Shown piece by piece: positions 1-8,380 of a DNA stretch of 48,579 nt (position 1 is its first letter; every line of letters begins with the position of its first letter). Made by a program: the position numbers and the translations under genes. The stretch is taken from positions 1-48,579 of the forward strand of contig JAOTYL010000017.1 in the NCBI GenBank assembly GCA_029861865.1, read 5' to 3'. This stretch comes from Myxococcales bacterium (GTDB taxonomy: Bacteria; Myxococcota_A; Polyangia; Polyangiales; Houyiibacteriaceae). A model generated the notes under the pieces. It made no database searches, was not told where the DNA came from, and saw nothing but the letters and a program-made list of their open reading frames with translations.

Positions 1-45
1 CCCTGCCACCCCCGGTGCCAGTCCCCGTGCCACGGACAGTGCCAC

Positions 46-123
46 TGCCAGTGCCAGTGCCAGTGCCAGTGCCAGTGCCAGTGCCAGTGCCAGTGCCAGT
101 GCCAGTGCCAGTGCCAGTGCCAG
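46..123. repeat. Hexanucleotide tandem repeat (GCCAGT)n, array 1
   Basis: About 13 perfect tandem copies of the 6-bp unit GCCAGT. Positions 1-45 hold degenerate relatives of the same unit. The array ends about 45 bp upstream of the NADH dehydrogenase start, and a second array with the same unit in the same orientation lies just after that gene. A 6-bp unit does not shift a reading frame when copy number changes, so any effect would be on promoter spacing, DNA structure or recombination. No gene is evident in 1-168. Confidence 0.95.
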
Positions 124-168
124 GTTCCGTATGACACTGCGGGGCGGACGGGATATCGTCCGAGCTCA

Positions 169-1536
169 GTGAGCAAGCAAACACGAGAAAGGCCACGTGT
201 CGCCATCGTTGGCGGCGGATTCGGGGGTCTCGCGGCCGCCAAGGCGCTGAAGCACGCCGATGCCGAGGTCGCCATCATCGACCGGGACAACCACCATTTG
301 TTTCAGCCGTTGCTTTATCAAGTTGCGACTGCCGCTCTCTCCCCGGGGAACATCGCCGCGCCGATTCGGAAAATCGTCCGCCGACAGGCCAACTGCGAAG
401 TGATCATGGCGTCGGTCACCAGCGTCGATCTCGAATCACAAACCATTTATTTGGAGGACGAGCCTTACAGCTACGACTACTTGGTCTTGGCCACGGGCGC
501 GGAGACCAACTACTTTGGCAATGAGGACTGGGCGAATCATGCGCCCGGAATGAAAACGATCGACGAGGCGATCAATGTGCGCGCACGATTCTTGTTGGCC
601 TTTGAGCAAGCAGAGCTCGAACAAGACGCCGACGCCCAACGTGCTGCGCTAACGTTCGCAATCGTGGGAGCAGGTCCAACCGGGGTCGAGACAGCTGGTG
701 CACTCGCCGAGATCGTCGAGTCGGTACGAAAAGACTTCCGGCATATCGACACTACTACGTCGCGTATCATCCTGCTCGATTACGCCAACCGTATTCTGCT
801 GGCGTTTGATCCAAAGCTTTCGGCCAAGGCGCAAAAACAGCTCGAAAGCCTGGGAGTGACAGTCATGCTTGGGGCTCGCGTGACCGAAGTGGACGACAAA
901 GGTCTCACGGCGGAGACACCCGACGGTGAGATCCGAATCGATGCGAACAACGTCATCTGGGCTGCAGGCGTCAAGGCCACTCCAATAGGGGGGACCTTGG
1001 GTGTCGAGCTCGATCGCTCGGGCCGCGTCATGGTCGAGGATGATCTCACCGTTCCGGGGCATCCCAATGTTTTCGTGGTGGGCGATCTGGCTCATCGGGT
1101 CGACCCCAAGACCGGCAAGCCGGTTCCGGGCGTCGCGCAGGGCGCGCTTCAAATGGGTCACTTCGCGGGTAAGAAGATCGCCGAGGAGCTCCGCGCCGCA
1201 TCGATTGGCGTGCCGCCGCCGAGCCGCGGCGTGTTCGTCTACAACGACCGAGGCGAGATGGCGATCATCGGGCGCAATCGAGCGATCGCCCAAATCCGAA
1301 AGCTCCGCTTCTCGGGCTATTTTGCGTTCCTCTTGTGGGCCTTCATCCACATCCTCTTTCTGATCGGCTTCCGGCGAAAGCTCACCGTCTTCACCGAATG
1401 GATCTGGCAGTATTTCTTCGGCACGCGGGGGGTGCGATTGATCACAGGACGCAACCGCCTGCCGCGGCCCGTAAAACCGCCTCCCGATCCCAGGATCTCG
1501 CGCGGTCGCCCAGCGCTACCGGCGGCTCCCTCTTAG
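169..1536 (+). CDS. ndh: Type II NADH dehydrogenase (NDH-2), FAD-dependent
   Basis: Predicted NDH-2, a single-subunit membrane-associated flavoenzyme passing electrons from NADH to quinone without pumping protons. The 455-residue protein has a Rossmann FAD motif GGGFGG at about residues 15-20, a second dinucleotide motif GAGPTGVETAG at about 166-176 for NADH, and the C-terminal flavin-contact motif VFVVGDLA near 303-310. After the catalytic part is a hydrophobic stretch (about 382-402) and an amphipathic segment, which fits the membrane anchor of the family. The start is GTG at 169; the ATG at 131 is out of frame. The tail (about 435-455) is Pro/Arg-rich and low in complexity. The gene stands alone between two GCCAGT arrays. 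Other pyridine nucleotide-disulfide oxidoreductases are possible but fit less well. Confidence 0.92.
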   Translation: MSKQTRERPRVAIVGGGFGGLAAAKALKHADAEVAIIDRDNHHLFQPLLYQVATAALSPGNIAAPIRKIVRRQANCEVIMASVTSVDLESQTIYLEDEPYSYDYLVLATGAETNYFGNEDWANHAPGMKTIDEAINVRARFLLAFEQAELEQDADAQRAALTFAIVGAGPTGVETAGALAEIVESVRKDFRHIDTTTSRIILLDYANRILLAFDPKLSAKAQKQLESLGVTVMLGARVTEVDDKGLTAETPDGEIRIDANNVIWAAGVKATPIGGTLGVELDRSGRVMVEDDLTVPGHPNVFVVGDLAHRVDPKTGKPVPGVAQGALQMGHFAGKKIAEELRAASIGVPPPSRGVFVYNDRGEMAIIGRNRAIAQIRKLRFSGYFAFLLWAFIHILFLIGFRRKLTVFTEWIWQYFFGTRGVRLITGRNRLPRPVKPPPDPRISRGRPALPAAPS

Positions 1537-1537
1537 T

Positions 1538-1590
1538 ATCAGTGCCAGTGCCAGTGCCAGTGCCAGTGTCAGTGCCAGCGCCAGTGTCAC
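1538..1590. repeat. Hexanucleotide tandem repeat, array 2 (partly degenerate)
   Basis: About nine copies of the unit found at 46-123, three of them carrying single substitutions (GTC or GCG variants). The array begins 2 bp after the ndh stop and its far edge contains the stop codon of the convergent pabB gene (TCA at 1587-1589 on the plus strand). Both arrays lie in the same orientation about 1.4 kb apart and bracket ndh exactly. Confidence 0.93.
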
Positions 1591-2897
1591 CGTTCCCGGA
1601 GGCTGGCGATCGCGTCGATGAACACACGGGCCTTCAGGTCGGTCTCGGCCACTTCTCGGTCCGGGTCGCTCGCTTCGACGATGCCTCCGCCCGCCCAGTA
1701 GTGGACCTCTTTGGATCGTACGATCGCAGTTCGAATCGCGACCGCCAGCGAAAGCCCTCCGTCCCGATCGATGAACCCGACCGCTCCGCAGTACACGCCC
1801 CGTGGATGCTGCTCGAGCTCCTCGATGATTTCGAGTGCCCGGATCTTCGGCGCCCCGGTGACACTCCCGGGTGGAAAGGTCGCTTGAAGGATCGACGGCA
1901 AGGTGACCCCGGGGCGAGTGACACAACTCACGGTGCTCACGAGATGATAGAGACCGGTGAAAGGCTCGACAGAGAGCGGGGCGTCTACCCTCACCGACCC
2001 AGTCTCTGCCACTCGTCCTAGGTCGTTTCGCATCAGGTCGACGATCATCGAATGCTCAGCGCGCTCCTTCGGGTCGGCGAGCAGCCGCTTGGGCGCGTCG
2101 TCATCTCCGAGCTCCCTTCGAATCGTGCCCTTGATTGGACGTGTGACGAGGGTTCTGCTCTCGGCATACCAGCGGACGAAGCGTTCCATCGTGCACGCCA
2201 GAACTGCGTGCCCTCCTGCGTCGAGGAACATGCCGAGCGGGACGCGGCTCGCCTCGCGCATCGCTTGCCAAAGCCTGAATGAGCTCCCCTCGAAGCGAGC
2301 CGTCCAACGGCGCGCGAGGTTAACCTCGTAGACGTCGCCCCGCGCAATGTAGTCGAGCGCCCGTACGATCGCGGACCGGTGCTGAGCTGCATCGTCGACG
2401 CGCAACGGGCCTACCATGGGTTGCGTCGTTGCCCCTTCCTGACTTCGTTGGAGCCGTGTCCGGAAGCCCCTGCAGGCGCTTTCGTCGTCTCCTACTATCC
2501 ACGCCGTCTCGTCCAAGTGATCGATCGCCAGTAACGCCGGGTAGCGTCTGAAAAACACGATCGGCTCTGTCGATCGCTCGAAACGAGGAGTCCCGCGCAC
2601 GGGCGCAGACCAAAACGCGTCATAGGCGATGTAGCCGATCCACAGCGGCACCGCGTTCGGCTTTGGTCCATCGAGATTGATCGTCTCGGTCGGCCGGCCG
2701 ACTTCGGCGAGCGGCGAGAACGGGGATGCTGCCCCAAACGCCACGTTGATCTCGCCTTCTGGCCACGCGGCGAGAAACGAATAGCGTCCGTCGTGAGCGT
2801 CGCTTCGGTGCGCATCGAGCCATGCGAAACCAGGCTCGGCGCTCAAGGACCGGGCGGCGGCCAGCTCATCGAAGGGAGCGATACGTTCTGCCCACAC
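1587..2897 (-). CDS. pabB: Aminodeoxychorismate synthase component I (PabB)
   Basis: Chorismate-using enzyme making 4-amino-4-deoxychorismate for the p-aminobenzoate/folate pathway, normally with a PabA glutaminase. The 436-residue protein matches the anthranilate synthase I/PabB family: an N-terminal subdomain, then the chorismate-binding domain with PIKGTIRR, where the Lys is the PabB hallmark (anthranilate synthase has Ala there), then ERAEHSMIVDLMRNDLGRV, FPPGSVTGAPKIRALEII and a terminal region with GAVGFIDRDG. The start is GTG at 2897 with no strong Shine-Dalgarno. No pabA or pabC lies nearby. It is convergent with ndh, and the stop lies in the repeat array. It is divergent from the lipoprotein gene at 2958, leaving a 60-bp shared upstream region. 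Confidence 0.93.
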   Translation of the reverse strand: MWAERIAPFDELAAARSLSAEPGFAWLDAHRSDAHDGRYSFLAAWPEGEINVAFGAASPFSPLAEVGRPTETINLDGPKPNAVPLWIGYIAYDAFWSAPVRGTPRFERSTEPIVFFRRYPALLAIDHLDETAWIVGDDESACRGFRTRLQRSQEGATTQPMVGPLRVDDAAQHRSAIVRALDYIARGDVYEVNLARRWTARFEGSSFRLWQAMREASRVPLGMFLDAGGHAVLACTMERFVRWYAESRTLVTRPIKGTIRRELGDDDAPKRLLADPKERAEHSMIVDLMRNDLGRVAETGSVRVDAPLSVEPFTGLYHLVSTVSCVTRPGVTLPSILQATFPPGSVTGAPKIRALEIIEELEQHPRGVYCGAVGFIDRDGGLSLAVAIRTAIVRSKEVHYWAGGGIVEASDPDREVAETDLKARVFIDAIASLRER

Positions 2898-2957
2898 GCT
2901 GCAGCTCTACTTGCTTGCCTACCAGCGGTAAAGCAACCTCTCCTCGTGCTCGTTAGA

Positions 2958-4346
2958 ATGGTGTCGCTCGTCTTGGTCAGCGTTTGTGTCGGGGCGTGCA
3001 AGGACGATCCCTCGCCCTTCATTTTCGAAGCGATCGTGGTCGACGGCGAAAATGCAAATCCGGTAGCGGGCACCGACGCCACCACCCTTCGGATCGGGAT
3101 CCGGGAGGGTGGCCGTCCGGCGCAGGAGCTCGAGTATCCCGTTACGGATGGCGGATTCGACGCGTTTCTCTCATTCGAGTCATTCGTCGACCCAACCCGA
3201 ATCCGCTTGGCGATAGAGGGCCCCACCATCGATCTAGTTACCGCGCCTCCGAGCTTCGTGCCTGTGCTGACGGCTGGTCTCATGCGGGTGGTGACGACGG
3301 CCCCCGGATCTTGTGCGCGTATTGCCTTCGACTTCATGGAAGCGCCGCGGGCTTCATTCGGGATGGTGCAATCCGACACTTTTGCGCTGCTGGTCGGGGG
3401 CACCGAGCCGACGCAGGAGCAAGTCGAGTTCCTCGATGTGCTCGAATGGGAATCGCAGCTCTTCCAGGAAGACCTGTGCTTCGAGGAATTCGAGGAACCC
3501 AAGTGCTTGTCGGAGTTGAACTTGGGCCCGACACGCGCCGCATCGATCGACGACAGCCAGATCCTCGTGCTCCCACGGATCCTCGTGCTCCCAAATGATG
3601 CATCGGCCTTCATCTTCAACATGGACGATCCCCGCAAACGAATTCGTTCGGTCGTCCTGCACGCGGGTGCAGGGCCCCGCTCAGCGTTGGTGTCAATTCC
3701 TGGGGCCGGCGCGATGGTGATCGGTGGCGAGCTCGGGGGTGAGCCCCAGGCCGCCGCGTCACTGGTTGAGTCTGGCGGCGCGGTGACGTCACTTCAATTG
3801 AGCGAAGCACGCTCGGGCCCGGCGGCGACCCCTCTAGGGAGCGACGTGTTGGTCGTCGGCGGCGACCTGGTGGGCACCGCCGAGATTCTCCGAGCGGGCA
3901 GTTCGACAGGCGAGCCGGTGGCTTCCCTGAGCGACGGGATCCGCGAAGCTGCTGTCCTGGTCGGCGACGGACAAGCACGCGCGCTCCTCATCGGTGGTAC
4001 CGACGGGACGGGGACGATACGCCAAGATACGGTCCGGTTCGATGATTGCATACAAGGCTGTGTCGCGACGCCGGGACCGACGTGGACGACCGCCCGCCTC
4101 GAGGTGCTTCAGCCAGCTCGAAGTATCCTTGTCGTAGGTGGCACCGACTCGCGCCTGGTCGAAGAGGTTCGCTGGTCGGCCTCGGCCGTGGAGATAGCCT
4201 CGCTCTTGGAGCTCAATACGCCGCGAGCTGCGGCTGGCGGAATCGTTCTCGAGAGCGGGGCGTTCATCGTAGGCGGAGGCGCCGACGGGGGGAGCGCCCA
4301 GCAGGATTTCGAGTTCTGCGCGCCAGAGCGGCTCACACCGCTTTGA
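2958..4346 (+). CDS. Predicted lipoprotein with Kelch-like beta-propeller repeats
   Basis: The 462-residue protein has a short hydrophobic signal followed by a lipobox-like VGAC, so it is probably an exported lipoprotein. From about residue 130 it carries repeated strands ending in a double or triple glycine: LLVGGTEP, MVIGGELGG, VLVVGGDLVG, LLIGGTDGTG, ILVVGGTDSR and FIVGGGADGG. These resemble Kelch/galactose-oxidase propeller blades, which usually bind proteins or sugars. A GTG at 2946 is an alternative start. The frame stays open upstream to 2793, but that extension lacks a signal and overlaps pabB. It is followed 53 bp downstream by a Ser/Thr kinase gene on the same strand. The function is unknown. 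Confidence 0.75.
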   Translation: MVSLVLVSVCVGACKDDPSPFIFEAIVVDGENANPVAGTDATTLRIGIREGGRPAQELEYPVTDGGFDAFLSFESFVDPTRIRLAIEGPTIDLVTAPPSFVPVLTAGLMRVVTTAPGSCARIAFDFMEAPRASFGMVQSDTFALLVGGTEPTQEQVEFLDVLEWESQLFQEDLCFEEFEEPKCLSELNLGPTRAASIDDSQILVLPRILVLPNDASAFIFNMDDPRKRIRSVVLHAGAGPRSALVSIPGAGAMVIGGELGGEPQAAASLVESGGAVTSLQLSEARSGPAATPLGSDVLVVGGDLVGTAEILRAGSSTGEPVASLSDGIREAAVLVGDGQARALLIGGTDGTGTIRQDTVRFDDCIQGCVATPGPTWTTARLEVLQPARSILVVGGTDSRLVEEVRWSASAVEIASLLELNTPRAAAGGIVLESGAFIVGGGADGGSAQQDFEFCAPERLTPL

Positions 4347-4399
4347 ATAGGCTGGGGCGACGGCTCCTGAACCCTGATATCCTGAGAGTTCCCGCGCAT

Positions 4400-6163
4400 A
4401 TGTTACGCAAGCTGGAGAAGTACGAGGTCCTCGACGAGATCGGCCACGGCGGTATGGCTACGGTTTACCGCGCGCGAGACAGCTCGCTCGATCGCTTGGT
4501 GGCCCTGAAGGTGCTCCATCCGCATCTCCAGAGGACCAGCGAAGCCCGTGCGCGGTTCACCCGCGAGGCGAAGAGCGTTGCGAAGCTGCATCATCCACAC
4601 ATTCTCGAAATCTACGACTACAGCGGCGAAGCTTCCAACGAAACGTACATCGCCGCCGAGCTGTTGACCGGGCCGACCCTCAAAGCCTTCGTACCGGAGT
4701 GGAAACAAACTCCTCCCGAGATCGCAGCATGTATCGCGCTACAGCTGGCGAACGCGTTGAGCGAAGCTCACGAAAAGGGAATCATTCATCGTGACGTGAA
4801 GCCGGAGAACGTGCTCATTCACGAAGACCGATGTGTGAAGCTGACGGACTTCGGGATCGCGCATATGGTAGACACCCACACCTTCACCGCAACCGGGCAA
4901 ATCCTCGGTTCGCCGGGCCACATGGCGCCGGAGCAGATCGAAAGTGGCGAATGCGATGTCCGAAGCGACGTTTTCTCCCTGGGCACCGTTCTCTACTTCT
5001 GCGCAACCGGGCGGCTGCCCTTCGTCGGTCGAAACGCGCACCATCTTCTGAAATTGCTTCTCGAGGGGGACTATCCGGATCCCCTACGCCTTCGACCCGA
5101 GATCGGCGCGGACCTCGCAGGGATCATGAAGAAGGCGCTTTCCCGAAGCCCCACCGACCGATACCAGAGCGCGCACGCAATGGCCTCGGATCTGAGCGCA
5201 TTCCTCGCCGAAATGGGCATCGATGATCCGGACGAGCTGCTGGCGCGTTACCTAAGCAATCCGACCGAAGTCGCCCTGCAGCTCGAGACCCAGGCGCTCC
5301 GCCGGCTGCTGAGCATCGGCGCGGAGGCTGCCAAAGCCGATGACATCGCGAAAGCCCAGGCGGCCTTGAGCCGGGCTCTCGCGATCGATGAGGGGAACGA
5401 GCGGGCATTGAGATTGCTCGGCTCCTTGGGGCGACGGCGTCGCCGATTGGCGCTCGGCCTCTTAGCGGTCGGCGCGATCGTCCTGGTGGTGGGGACTGCA
5501 GGCTACGCGACCTGGCGACGAAACATCGAGCCAGCCACCGACATCGCGGCACTCGGAACACCTCTCGAAAGTGAAACCCAGGCGCCGCCTGAGGAAGCGA
5601 TCGCCGACCTGCCGCCCGAAGGCGCTTCCAAAGATGGCACTGCTCCTGCCACCAAATCGACCGAGCCCTCCGTCGCGACCGGTGGCCGTCGTTGGGTGGT
5701 CTTCAAGCCTACGCCACCCAATGTGTCGATTAGCGTCGACGGTGATCCCCCGCGCGCTTATGGCCCCGACTTTCAGCGCATTCGTCTCAAAGCGGGCCGG
5801 CACGTGTTTCGTTTTGTCGGTGCCGAGGACTGCTGCGAGGAGCGGGTGATCCGCCGTCAAATTTCCGCGGGCTCTAAAGATCTCGAGCTAGCGGTGAGGC
5901 TTCGGTATAAACCCGCACGCTTGTATCTGAAAGGACCTGCACCAGCGGACGCATCCGTTCAAATCACGCTTCCGGGCAACCGAACCGTGTCCGGAAGAAT
6001 TCGTGAGATCCTTCGCATTCCGATGAGGGCGCTCAACGCGTCGGCGCAGGTCAAAATTCGGGCGCCCGGCTACGTCACCTACAAGAGCGTGGTAAATCTT
6101 CGTGCGGGCGGCGACCTCACCGAGCACAGCTTCACCCTTGAGAGGCGTCCCAAAACCCCGTAG
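4400..6163 (+). CDS. Transmembrane Ser/Thr protein kinase with C-terminal PEGA-like region
   Basis: Eukaryotic-type (Hanks) kinase of 587 residues. The catalytic domain is at about 8-270: glycine loop GHGGMATVYRA, ATP-anchoring Lys37 in VALKVL, Glu56, catalytic HRDVKPEN with Asp132, DFG at 150-152 and the activation-segment APE at 176-178. Next come a helical TPR-like stretch (about 295-342), an Arg-rich stop-transfer and a membrane helix (about 349-371), a Pro/Ala/Glu-rich linker, and a beta-rich C-terminal part (about 420-587) that looks like PEGA domains and probably lies outside the cytoplasmic membrane. The ATG at 4400 puts the kinase fold directly at the N-terminus. The upstream open frame overlaps the preceding gene and is rejected. 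The secreted protein at 6175 starts 11 bp after the stop and is probably co-transcribed. Confidence 0.92.
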   Translation: MLRKLEKYEVLDEIGHGGMATVYRARDSSLDRLVALKVLHPHLQRTSEARARFTREAKSVAKLHHPHILEIYDYSGEASNETYIAAELLTGPTLKAFVPEWKQTPPEIAACIALQLANALSEAHEKGIIHRDVKPENVLIHEDRCVKLTDFGIAHMVDTHTFTATGQILGSPGHMAPEQIESGECDVRSDVFSLGTVLYFCATGRLPFVGRNAHHLLKLLLEGDYPDPLRLRPEIGADLAGIMKKALSRSPTDRYQSAHAMASDLSAFLAEMGIDDPDELLARYLSNPTEVALQLETQALRRLLSIGAEAAKADDIAKAQAALSRALAIDEGNERALRLLGSLGRRRRRLALGLLAVGAIVLVVGTAGYATWRRNIEPATDIAALGTPLESETQAPPEEAIADLPPEGASKDGTAPATKSTEPSVATGGRRWVVFKPTPPNVSISVDGDPPRAYGPDFQRIRLKAGRHVFRFVGAEDCCEERVIRRQISAGSKDLELAVRLRYKPARLYLKGPAPADASVQITLPGNRTVSGRIREILRIPMRALNASAQVKIRAPGYVTYKSVVNLRAGGDLTEHSFTLERRPKTP

Positions 6164-6174
6164 AACGCCGGAGT

Positions 6175-7086
6175 ATGCGGCGCATCGCGCTTTTCGGCCT
6201 AGCGTATCTTCTGGTTGCCGCATTTACCGTGCCGGCCGCAGCCGATGAGCTTTCGGACTTCGAGTCCGCACGGCGTGCGTACGACAGGCAGAGCTACGCC
6301 AAAGCGGCCAGAGAGCTCGAATCCCTAGTGGGCGGGGTGGTGCCACGTGCTCGCAATCCGGTCGTACGCCTCGAGGCCCGAAAGTACCTCGGGGCCACCT
6401 ATTTATTCCTCGGCGACGAGGTCGCTGCGCGCGAGCAGTTCCGGCTGCTTCTCGAAGAGGACGATGAATACGACATCGACCCGGTCGCCTTTCCAGAAGC
6501 TGTCGTGCAGACCTTTCAGCAAGTCAAGAGTCAAGTCGAGACCGAGCGTGCCCGGGAGAAGGCGCTCGAGGCAACACGGCAAGCGCAAGAACGAACCGAC
6601 GAGGTCGAGCAGCTGATCATGCAGCAACAACGCATTGCGGCGCTCGAGGAGCTAGCCGGCAGCGAAACGGTCGAGCGCGTGAACTCCCGCTGGATCGCGG
6701 CGCTACCGTTTGGTGTCGGTCAGTTCCAGAATCAGAACAGAAGGTTGGGCATCATGTTCGCGGTCATGGAGTCAGCGTTTCTGGCGGCTTCGATCGCAAC
6801 CTTCGTGGGCCACAATTCTTTGCGCAATGAGAACCCAAACCCCGATGAGGTTGGTCGTGCGGAGCGGGTCGAGCGTGCGCTGCGAATCGGAAACTGGGTC
6901 AGCGTCGGCGGCCTCGTCAGCTTTTACGTCGCAGGCGTGATCGAGGCCGAGGTCCGATTCAAGCCCGTCATCCGGAGCACGCGTAAGCGCGACTTGCCAG
7001 ATGACCTGCCGATGACCGATGACGAGCGCACCGAGATTCGGTTCGAGCTAGGCCTGACCGGTGGAAAGCTGAAGCTCGACTTCTGA
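6175..7086 (+). CDS. Secreted/membrane-associated TPR-like protein of unknown function
   Basis: The 303-residue protein starts with a clear signal peptide (hydrophobic residues 4-21, AAA-type cleavage before Asp-Glu). A helical region at about 28-110 has the spacing of tetratricopeptide repeats (pattern SARRAYDRQSYAKAARELE). A Glu/Arg/Gln-rich coiled-coil segment follows at about 118-160. The motif ALPFGVGQFQNQNRRLG then leads into hydrophobic segments at about 195-213 and 243-258, resembling the small-protein membrane motif seen in DUF5683-like proteins. The gene follows the kinase by 11 bp, so it may act in the same signalling pathway or be its substrate; this is inference from position only. 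Confidence 0.7.
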   Translation: MRRIALFGLAYLLVAAFTVPAAADELSDFESARRAYDRQSYAKAARELESLVGGVVPRARNPVVRLEARKYLGATYLFLGDEVAAREQFRLLLEEDDEYDIDPVAFPEAVVQTFQQVKSQVETERAREKALEATRQAQERTDEVEQLIMQQQRIAALEELAGSETVERVNSRWIAALPFGVGQFQNQNRRLGIMFAVMESAFLAASIATFVGHNSLRNENPNPDEVGRAERVERALRIGNWVSVGGLVSFYVAGVIEAEVRFKPVIRSTRKRDLPDDLPMTDDERTEIRFELGLTGGKLKLDF

Positions 7087-7169
7087 CGGGGAGCACATCG
7101 CCCTGGTAGGGTAAAAACTCAATATTTTCATAAGTTTATGGCACCGGCCCATTTGACCAGCTACTTCGC

Positions 7170-7197
7170 TTGACAGGAGGGCGTTGACGCCTATCCT
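7170..7197 (+). promoter_or_regulatory. Candidate housekeeping promoter upstream of rpsL
   Basis: A perfect -35 TTGACA (7170-7175), a 16-bp spacer and TATCCT (7192-7197) lie about 65 bp upstream of the rpsL start, in the gap after the kinase operon. This is the best-matching vegetative promoter I saw in the window and would drive the str cluster. Overlapping TTGACG at 7184 was also seen but has no partner -10. Confidence 0.55.
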
Positions 7198-7262
7198 TCG
7201 CTCCCTTTGCCGCGCGGGAACGTGACCGGCCGGCGAAGAAATGCACGCTTTTTCGGGTAGTT

Positions 7263-7661
7263 ATGCCAACGATCAATCAACTCGTCCGCAAAGGTCGAAA
7301 ACAGATCAAAACGAAGACGGATTCCCCGGCTCTTCAGCAATGCCCGCAAAAGCGAGGTGTTTGCGTTCGCGTGTACACCACCACTCCCAAGAAGCCGAAC
7401 TCCGCGCTTCGCAAAGTTGCTCGTGTCCGCTTGTCGAACGGGATCGAGGCCACGACGTACATCCCGGGTGAGGGACACAATCTTCAGGAGCACTCAGTGG
7501 TGCTCATTCGCGGCGGCCGAGTTAAGGATCTTCCCGGCGTCCGTTACCACGTGGTCCGCGGCACACTCGACGCGACCGGGGCAATGGGTCCGTCGAACAC
7601 GAACAAGGCAAACCGGGTCAACAAGCGATCCAAGTACGGCGTTAAGCGCCCCAAGAACTAA
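7263..7661 (+). CDS. rpsL: 30S ribosomal protein S12
   Basis: Decoding-centre protein of the small subunit. It starts with the standard [12 protein letters not shown] and contains [12 protein letters not shown], with the lysine linked to streptomycin binding in its usual state, and [13 protein letters not shown], the second hot spot, also wild-type. At 132 residues it is slightly longer than the common 123-125 because of a basic C-terminal tail (about 115-132, Lys/Arg/Asn-rich). First gene of the rpsL-rpsG-fusA-tuf series; rpsG follows after 24 bp. Confidence 0.98.
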   Translation: MPTINQLVRKGRKQIKTKTDSPALQQCPQKRGVCVRVYTTTPKKPNSALRKVARVRLSNGIEATTYIPGEGHNLQEHSVVLIRGGRVKDLPGVRYHVVRGTLDATGAMGPSNTNKANRVNKRSKYGVKRPKN

Positions 7662-7685
7662 CCGGGTCTAAAACGAGCTAACATC

Positions 7686-8156
7686 ATGAGTCGCCGAGTC
7701 GGAGCACCCAAGAGAGAGATCATTCCTGACGCGAAGTACGGCGACCGGTTGGTAGCGAAGTTCGTCAACTCTTTGATGCTTGCCGGTAAGCGATCGACGG
7801 CCGAAAAGTGCCTTTACGGCGCCTTCGGCATCATCGAGGAGCGCTACAAGGAAGAGCCCCTCGACGTCTTCAAGAAAGCGCTCGATTCAGTGAAGCCTCG
7901 CGTCGAAGTGAAGAGTCGGCGCGTGGGTGGCGCAACGTATCAGGTTCCGGTCGAGGTGCGGTCGGACCGTCGAAACGCGCTCGCGATGCGTTGGCTCGTT
8001 CAGTATTCGCGGGCTCGTGGCGAGAAGTCGATGCAGGAGCGTCTCGCCGCAGAGCTGATGGAAGCTTCGCAGGGCCGGGGTAACGCGGTGAAGAAGCGCG
8101 AAGACACACACAAGATGGCGGACGCGAACAAAGCTTTCGCCCACTATCGGTGGTAA
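7686..8156 (+). CDS. rpsG: 30S ribosomal protein S7
   Basis: Primary 16S rRNA-binding protein of the 30S head. It has 156 residues, the normal length, beginning [12 protein letters not shown], with the conserved [27 protein letters not shown] core and an [26 protein letters not shown]-type end. It lies 24 bp after rpsL. In other bacteria S7 represses its own str operon translation; no equivalent site could be recognised by eye. A 224-bp spacer separates it from fusA. Confidence 0.98.
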   Translation: MSRRVGAPKREIIPDAKYGDRLVAKFVNSLMLAGKRSTAEKCLYGAFGIIEERYKEEPLDVFKKALDSVKPRVEVKSRRVGGATYQVPVEVRSDRRNALAMRWLVQYSRARGEKSMQERLAAELMEASQGRGNAVKKREDTHKMADANKAFAHYRW

Positions 8157-8380
8157 GGATTTTTCAACGTCTGGGAAGGTCTACGGAAACCACTCGGACA
8201 AGGAGCAGCAGCTGAACTCATGATTTCGAGCACATAGAGAGAGTCGCCGGGAAGACCGAGGCAAATGCCCCAACCGAAGCGCCTCTCGAAACCCTCTCTG
8301 AGATGACGAAGCCCGACGGCGGCTTCCGGGTCGGAGGGGGTTTTGTGCATGAAGAGATCGAGTCGAGCTCAAAGAATCCA

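Noticed and set aside
1-123. CRISPR array
   Set aside because: The unit is a 6-bp microsatellite with no spacers, and no cas gene is present.
1335-2021. A plus-strand frame with a Val-Pro/Ser-Val repeat across the array at 1538-1590
   Set aside because: The repeat peptide is simply the translation of the hexanucleotide array, and the rest is antisense to pabB.
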